Shown piece after piece: positions 5,844 through 8,767 of a DNA stretch of 8,767 nucleotides (positions are counted from its first letter, which is position 1; the number at the start of each line of letters is the position of its first letter). Source of the stretch: an uncultured Gemella sp. (GTDB taxonomy: Bacteria > Bacillota > Bacilli > Staphylococcales > Gemellaceae); assembly GCA_927911695.1 (NCBI GenBank), contig CAKMQO010000136.1:1-8767 (forward strand), read 5' to 3'. The translations under genes and the position numbers were made by a program. Below the pieces are notes generated by a model, which had not been told where the DNA came from, ran no database searches, and worked only from the letters and a program-made list of their open reading frames with translations.

Positions 5844-7286
5844 ATGAATAAATATCTAGGTGATGCTTTGCATACCGACCTTTATCAAATTAATATGGGA
5901 TATGCATATTTTAAAGACGGAATACATGAGAGAAAATCATATTTTGATGTGTATTTTAGAAAAATTCCTTTTGGTGGAGGATATGCAGTATTCGCTGGAC
6001 TAGCCAAAATTATAGATTATGTGAATTCATTTGAATTTTCAGACTCTGATATAGAATTTTTACGTGAATTAGGATATGAAGAAGACTTTTTAGAATATCT
6101 AAGTACTATGAAATTTACAGGGAATATTCGTTCGGTAAAAGAAGGAGAAATTATTTTTGCTAATGAGCCACTCTTGAGAATTGAAGCTCCACTTATTCAA
6201 GCGCAAATAATGGAAACGGCTATTTTGAATATTGTTAACTATCAAATACTAATAGCTACAAAGGCCGCTAGAATAAAGCACTTATGTCCAGATGAAGTTT
6301 GTATGGAATTTGGTACTCGTCGTGCTCATGAATTTGATGCGGCAATATGGGGTACGCGAGCTTCTATTATCGGTGGATTTGATGCTACTAGTAACGTAAA
6401 AGCTGCAAAATTGTTTAATATTCCATGTAGCGGAACACATGCTCACTCATTTGTTCAGGCTTATGAAGATGAAGAAGTTGCATTTAAGAAATATGCAGCT
6501 GTGCATAAAGATTGTTATTTCTTAGTTGATACTTATGATACATTGCGCTCTGGAATTCCTACTGCTATTAAAGTAGCGGATGAATTAAAAGATAAGATTA
6601 ATTTCCATGGTATTAGATTGGATTCTGGAGATATAGCATATCTATCAAAAAAAGCAAGAAAGATGTTAGATGAAGCGGGTTATCCTAATGCGAAAATAGT
6701 AGCGTCAAATGATTTAGATGAAGATACGATTACTCACTTAAAACAAGAGGGTGCATGTATTGATGCGTGGGGCGTAGGTACAAAGCTTATAACTGCTTTT
6801 GATAATCCTGCATTAGGTGCTGTTTATAAACTTGCATGTTTAGAAAATGATAATGGTGAGATGATTGACAGGCTAAAAGTCTCGGAAAATCCTGCAAAAT
6901 TAACTGTTCCTGGTGTGAAAAAAGTTTATAGAATAATAAATACAGACACAGGTATGGCAGCAGGGGATTACATTGCATTGGAGAATGAAGATGTGAATGC
7001 AGAACAGAGTATAAAACTTTTCCATCCAACTCATACATATTTAGCTAAGGAAGTGGAGAACTTTAAAGCAATAGATATCCATGAAGATATTTTTGTAAAT
7101 GGTAAGCAAGTATATGAAGTACCAACAGTACATGAAAGTGCTAAGTACTTCCAACAAAATAAAGAATTATTATGGAGTGAGTATCTTCGTTTGTTAAATC
7201 CAGAATTCTATCCAGTAGACTTAAGTACTAAGTGTTGGGGAAATAGAAAAGAAATATTGGAAAGAGTAACAAAAAAAATCAAATAA
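5844..7286 (+). CDS. pncB: Nicotinate phosphoribosyltransferase
   Basis: PncB joins nicotinate to PRPP with ATP hydrolysis to give nicotinate mononucleotide, the entry step of the Preiss-Handler NAD salvage route, in the cytosol. The 480-residue length and N-terminal TDLYQINMGYAYF fit the Bacillus-type (YueK) enzymes. Visible landmarks are FGTRRAH (156-162), which lines the active site; GTHAHSFVQ, whose His201 aligns with the phosphorylated His of the family; and HGIRLDSGD (Arg258, Asp260), which belongs to the phosphoribosyl-binding region. The frame is intact. GGAGGAG gives a strong ribosome site. nadE starts 12 bases after the stop, so the two form an operon for making NAD from nicotinate; the adenylyltransferase step (NadD) is not encoded here. 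Confidence 0.95.
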   Translation: MNKYLGDALHTDLYQINMGYAYFKDGIHERKSYFDVYFRKIPFGGGYAVFAGLAKIIDYVNSFEFSDSDIEFLRELGYEEDFLEYLSTMKFTGNIRSVKEGEIIFANEPLLRIEAPLIQAQIMETAILNIVNYQILIATKAARIKHLCPDEVCMEFGTRRAHEFDAAIWGTRASIIGGFDATSNVKAAKLFNIPCSGTHAHSFVQAYEDEEVAFKKYAAVHKDCYFLVDTYDTLRSGIPTAIKVADELKDKINFHGIRLDSGDIAYLSKKARKMLDEAGYPNAKIVASNDLDEDTITHLKQEGACIDAWGVGTKLITAFDNPALGAVYKLACLENDNGEMIDRLKVSENPAKLTVPGVKKVYRIINTDTGMAAGDYIALENEDVNAEQSIKLFHPTHTYLAKEVENFKAIDIHEDIFVNGKQVYEVPTVHESAKYFQQNKELLWSEYLRLLNPEFYPVDLSTKCWGNRKEILERVTKKIK

Positions 7287-7298
7287 TTAGGTGATAAT

Positions 7299-8120
7299 AT
7301 GACATTACAACAGGAAGTAATAAAAAGATTAAGATGTAAACCTGAAATTAATGTAGAAGAGGAAATAAGATTAACAATCAATTTTCTAAAAGATTATATA
7401 AAAAAAATAACTTCATAAAAAAGTTTAGTATTAGGTATATCAGGTGGTCAAGATTCTACGCTTTGCGGTAAACTATGTCAAATGGCAATTACTGAATTGA
7501 GGGAAGAGACAGGTGAAGAGTATAACTTTATCGCCGTTAGACTACCATATGGAGAACAATTTGATGAAGATGACTGTAACGACGCATTAAAATTTATTAA
7601 TCCGGATAAAGTATATACTGTAAATATAAAAGATGCGGTAGATGCAAGTGTTAATTCATTAAAAGTAGCAGGAGTAGAAATTACTGATTTTGCGAAAGGA
7701 AATGAGAAAGCACGAGAAAGAATGAAAGTTCAGTATTCTATTGCTACTATGAATAAAGGTATAGTAGTTGGTACTGACCATGCAGCAGAAGCTATCACTG
7801 GGTTCTTTACAAAACATGGAGACGGTGGAGCTGATATTGTACCTCTATATAGATTAAATAAAAGACAAGGGAAAGCATTATTAAAAATGTTAGATTGTCC
7901 AGCACACTTATATCTGAAACAACCAACTGCAGATTTAGAAGAAAATCGTCCTGCTTTAGAAGATGAAGTTGCACTTGGAGTAACATATAATGACATAGAT
8001 GATTACTTAGAAGGAAAAAAAGTCTCTGATAATGTAAAAGAAATAATAGAAGGACATTATTTAAGATCAGAACATAAGAGAAACTTACCAGTTACTGTGT
8101 TTGATTTTTACAATATATAG
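7299..8120 (+). pseudogene. nadE: NH3-dependent NAD synthetase with an in-frame TAA at codon 40
   Basis: NadE amidates nicotinate adenine dinucleotide to NAD with ammonia and ATP. The reading frame from ATG 7299 (ribosome site AGGTG, 7289-7293) to TAG 8118-8120 gives 273 codons, matching the Bacillus enzyme (about 272 residues; no glutaminase domain). It carries the N-terminal helix region, the ATP-pyrophosphatase loop SGGQDS (48-53), [12 protein letters not shown] and [13 protein letters not shown]. Codon 40 (7416-7418) is TAA, just before the ATP loop; the frame is the same on both sides, so one substitution accounts for it. The next ATG, 7482, lies beyond SGGQDS, and I see no ATG, GTG or TTG in frame between the stop and the loop, so internal initiation cannot rescue it. 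Because NadE is usually essential, an intact second copy, a sequencing error or read-through is likely. TAA ends several neighbouring genes, so recoding is excluded. Confidence 0.9.
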
Positions 8121-8125
8121 TAGAA

Positions 8126-8170
8126 ATAATAGAAGGAGAGGATAGGAAACTATTCTCTCTTTCTTATTAT
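8126..8170 (+). terminator. Strong hairpin after nadE, probable terminator
   Basis: Fifteen pairs (8131-8145 with 8150-8164) close a GAAA tetraloop; after one bulged T, five more pairs extend the stem (8126-8130 with 8166-8170). The 3' arm is pyrimidine-rich but no T-run follows, so it is an atypical terminator and may instead protect the 3' end of the mRNA. It lies 5 bases after the nadE stop and separates the operon from the promoter ladder. Confidence 0.65.
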
Positions 8171-8235
8171 ATAAAGGTATAATTAGCGTATAAGATGGTG
8201 TGGAAAAATAAAATGAAAATAAATTAAAAATTTTG

Positions 8236-8264
8236 TTGACATAATATGAAAGTGATGATAGAAT
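8236..8264 (+). promoter_or_regulatory. Ladder promoter P1 (A unit)
   Basis: TTGACA (8236-8241), 17 bases, then TAGAAT (8259-8264) with TG at 8256-8257. Seven bases later begins GTCTTCT (8272-8278), which pairs with AGAAGAC (8284-8290) around GATAG, so transcripts should start at or next to a 7-pair hairpin. Confidence 0.88.
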
Positions 8265-8332
8265 AATGAAAGTCTTCTGATAGAGAAGACGAACAATAAA
8301 GAATTTCTAAAGAAGTAATGTTAAGAAAAACC

Positions 8333-8361
8333 TTGACAAGAGATAATAGAAATGCTAAAAT
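8333..8361 (+). promoter_or_regulatory. Ladder promoter P2 (B unit)
   Basis: TTGACA (8333-8338), 17 bases, then TAAAAT (8356-8361) with TG at 8353-8354. GTCTT starts seven bases after the -10 (8369) and can pair weakly with AAGGC around ATA. Further on, AAACTATT (8396-8403) faces AATAGTTT (8406-8413), a second hairpin before the next promoter. Confidence 0.85.
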
Positions 8362-8435
8362 AATTACTGTCTTATAAAGGCAACTTCATCGAAACAAACT
8401 ATTAAAATAGTTTTGTAAAAATATAAGAAAAACTA

Positions 8436-8464
8436 TTGACAAGTTTTAAAACAGATGATAGAAT
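8436..8464 (+). promoter_or_regulatory. Ladder promoter P3 (A unit)
   Basis: TTGACA (8436-8441), 17 bases, then TAGAAT (8459-8464) with TG at 8456-8457. GTCTTCT (8472-8478) pairs with AGAAGAC (8484-8490) around CAAGA. Every element sits exactly 200 bases after its counterpart in P1, and the loop differs while the stem does not. Confidence 0.88.
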
Positions 8465-8543
8465 AGTAAAAGTCTTCTCAAGAAGAAGACGAACAATCAA
8501 ACATTTCAAAATATTTAATGTTAAGAAAATTATAAAAAACTTC

Positions 8544-8572
8544 TTGACAAAATACAAAAGAAATGATAAACT
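8544..8572 (+). promoter_or_regulatory. Ladder promoter P4 (B unit)
   Basis: TTGACA (8544-8549), 17 bases, then TAAACT (8567-8572) with TG at 8564-8565. GTCTT begins at 8580, seven bases after the -10, and pairs with AAGAT (8590-8594). A second hairpin follows: TGAAATC (8594-8600) with GATTTCA (8604-8610). Confidence 0.8.
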
Positions 8573-8655
8573 TATAAAAGTCTTGAAGAAAGATGAAATC
8601 AACGATTTCAACGAAGTAAGTGGTTCAAAAGTTTTTTTAAAAAACATAAAAATTC

Positions 8656-8685
8656 TTGACAAACATTCGAAGAAAATGATAGACT
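8656..8685 (+). promoter_or_regulatory. Ladder promoter P5 (A unit)
   Basis: TTGACA (8656-8661), 18 bases, then TAGACT (8680-8685) with TG at 8677-8678. GTCTTC (8695-8700) pairs with GAAGAT (8705-8710) around TGAA; the gap from the -10 is nine bases, two more than in P1-P4. Confidence 0.78.
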
Positions 8686-8745
8686 AAATAAAAAGTCTTC
8701 TGAAGAAGATGAAAAACATTTTTTAAAAAAAGTTTTAAAAAAAGC

Positions 8746-8767
8746 TTGACAAAGAAATCTAAAAATG
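8746..8767 (+). promoter_or_regulatory. Ladder promoter P6, truncated by the window edge
   Basis: TTGACA lies at 8746-8751 after a long A/T tract. The window ends with TG at 8766-8767, exactly where the extended -10 TG would stand for a 17-base spacer, so the -10 should start at 8769, just outside. Confidence 0.65.

Larger units (their letters stand above)
8231..8767 (+). repeat. Tandem promoter ladder with alternating A and B repeat units, cut by the right edge
   Basis: Six TTGACA -35 boxes stand at 8236, 8333, 8436, 8544, 8656 and 8746, with steps of 97, 103, 108, 112 and 90 bases. A units (from 8236, 8436 and 8656) carry a strong GTCTTC-type hairpin after the -10; the first two also share GAACAAT and TAATGTTAAGAAAA. 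B units (from 8333 and 8544) carry a weaker GTCTT hairpin and a related A/T-rich second half. The first two A units line up at exactly 200 bases. No credible gene lies here: the reading frames that cross it are lysine-rich artefacts of the repeats and have no ribosome sites. A-tracts precede most -35 boxes, as in UP elements. The region probably feeds a stable-RNA operon beyond the edge. Confidence 0.85.

Noticed and set aside
7416..7418. TAA read as a sense codon (altered genetic code)
   Set aside because: The large aminopeptidase, pepS, divIC and pncB all end at TAA in the expected place.
6787..7996. Minus-strand frames inside pncB (6787-7038) and nadE (7730-7996)
   Set aside because: Shadows of conserved enzymes on the plus strand.
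8171..8235. A further ladder unit before P1, based on TATAAT at 8178-8183
   Set aside because: No -35 at proper spacing and no GTCTTC hairpin after it.
8402..8687. Open frames of 83-86 codons on both strands across the promoter ladder (8436-8687 plus, 8402-8662 minus)
   Set aside because: They overlap several near-consensus promoters, have no ribosome sites, and their composition (Lys/Ile/Phe) is what A/T-rich repeats give in any frame.
8236..8767. CRISPR array
   Set aside because: Repeats are spaced at 90-112 bases, vary in sequence and consist of promoter and hairpin parts; there are no short identical repeats with unique spacers.

Overview
The window looks like chromosomal DNA of an AT-rich, low-GC Gram-positive bacterium (Bacillota, class Bacilli). 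The basis is strong GGAGG-type ribosome sites, sigma-A promoters, the rqcP(yabO)-divIC gene pair and the Bacillus-type forms of PncB and NadE. Gemella or a close relative is my best guess; that is recall of protein character, not a comparison I could run.

Layout. Positions 1-1072 hold the left part of an IS3-family (IS150-like) insertion sequence on the minus strand, with a decayed, edge-truncated transposase. All other genes lie on the plus strand. 1208-3001 is an intact large Xaa-Pro aminopeptidase (M24). 3009-3088 is a half-copy of a small repeat element. 3163-4393 is an M29 aminopeptidase (PepS/AmpS) split by an extra A in an A-run. 4551-5446 holds the S4-domain ribosome-quality-control factor RqcP, interrupted at an A6G tract, followed directly by the divisome protein DivIC. 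5485-5657 is a MITE-like element whose terminal repeats match the end of the insertion sequence. 5844-8120 is a nicotinate-salvage operon, pncB-nadE, with an in-frame TAA at codon 40 of nadE. 8126-8170 is a strong hairpin. From 8236 to the right edge there is no gene but a ladder of six sigma-A promoters about 100 bp apart, most followed by a hairpin near the predicted 5' end of the transcript.

Function. The two peptidases serve peptide breakdown. RqcP and DivIC are the conserved translation-quality and cell-division pair. PncB makes nicotinate mononucleotide and NadE performs the final amidation to NAD. The promoter ladder probably drives a stable-RNA operon (rRNA or tRNA) beyond the edge.

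Two themes deserve attention. First is the promoter ladder, built as an alternating A-B-A-B-A repeat. Second is the number of broken reading frames: two indels in the transposase, one in pepS, one in rqcP and a nonsense codon in nadE. Two of the five sit in A6 runs, so sequencing error must be excluded. The rqcP break, however, falls exactly on a canonical -1 slippery heptamer, and its restored frame runs into divIC without a stop.
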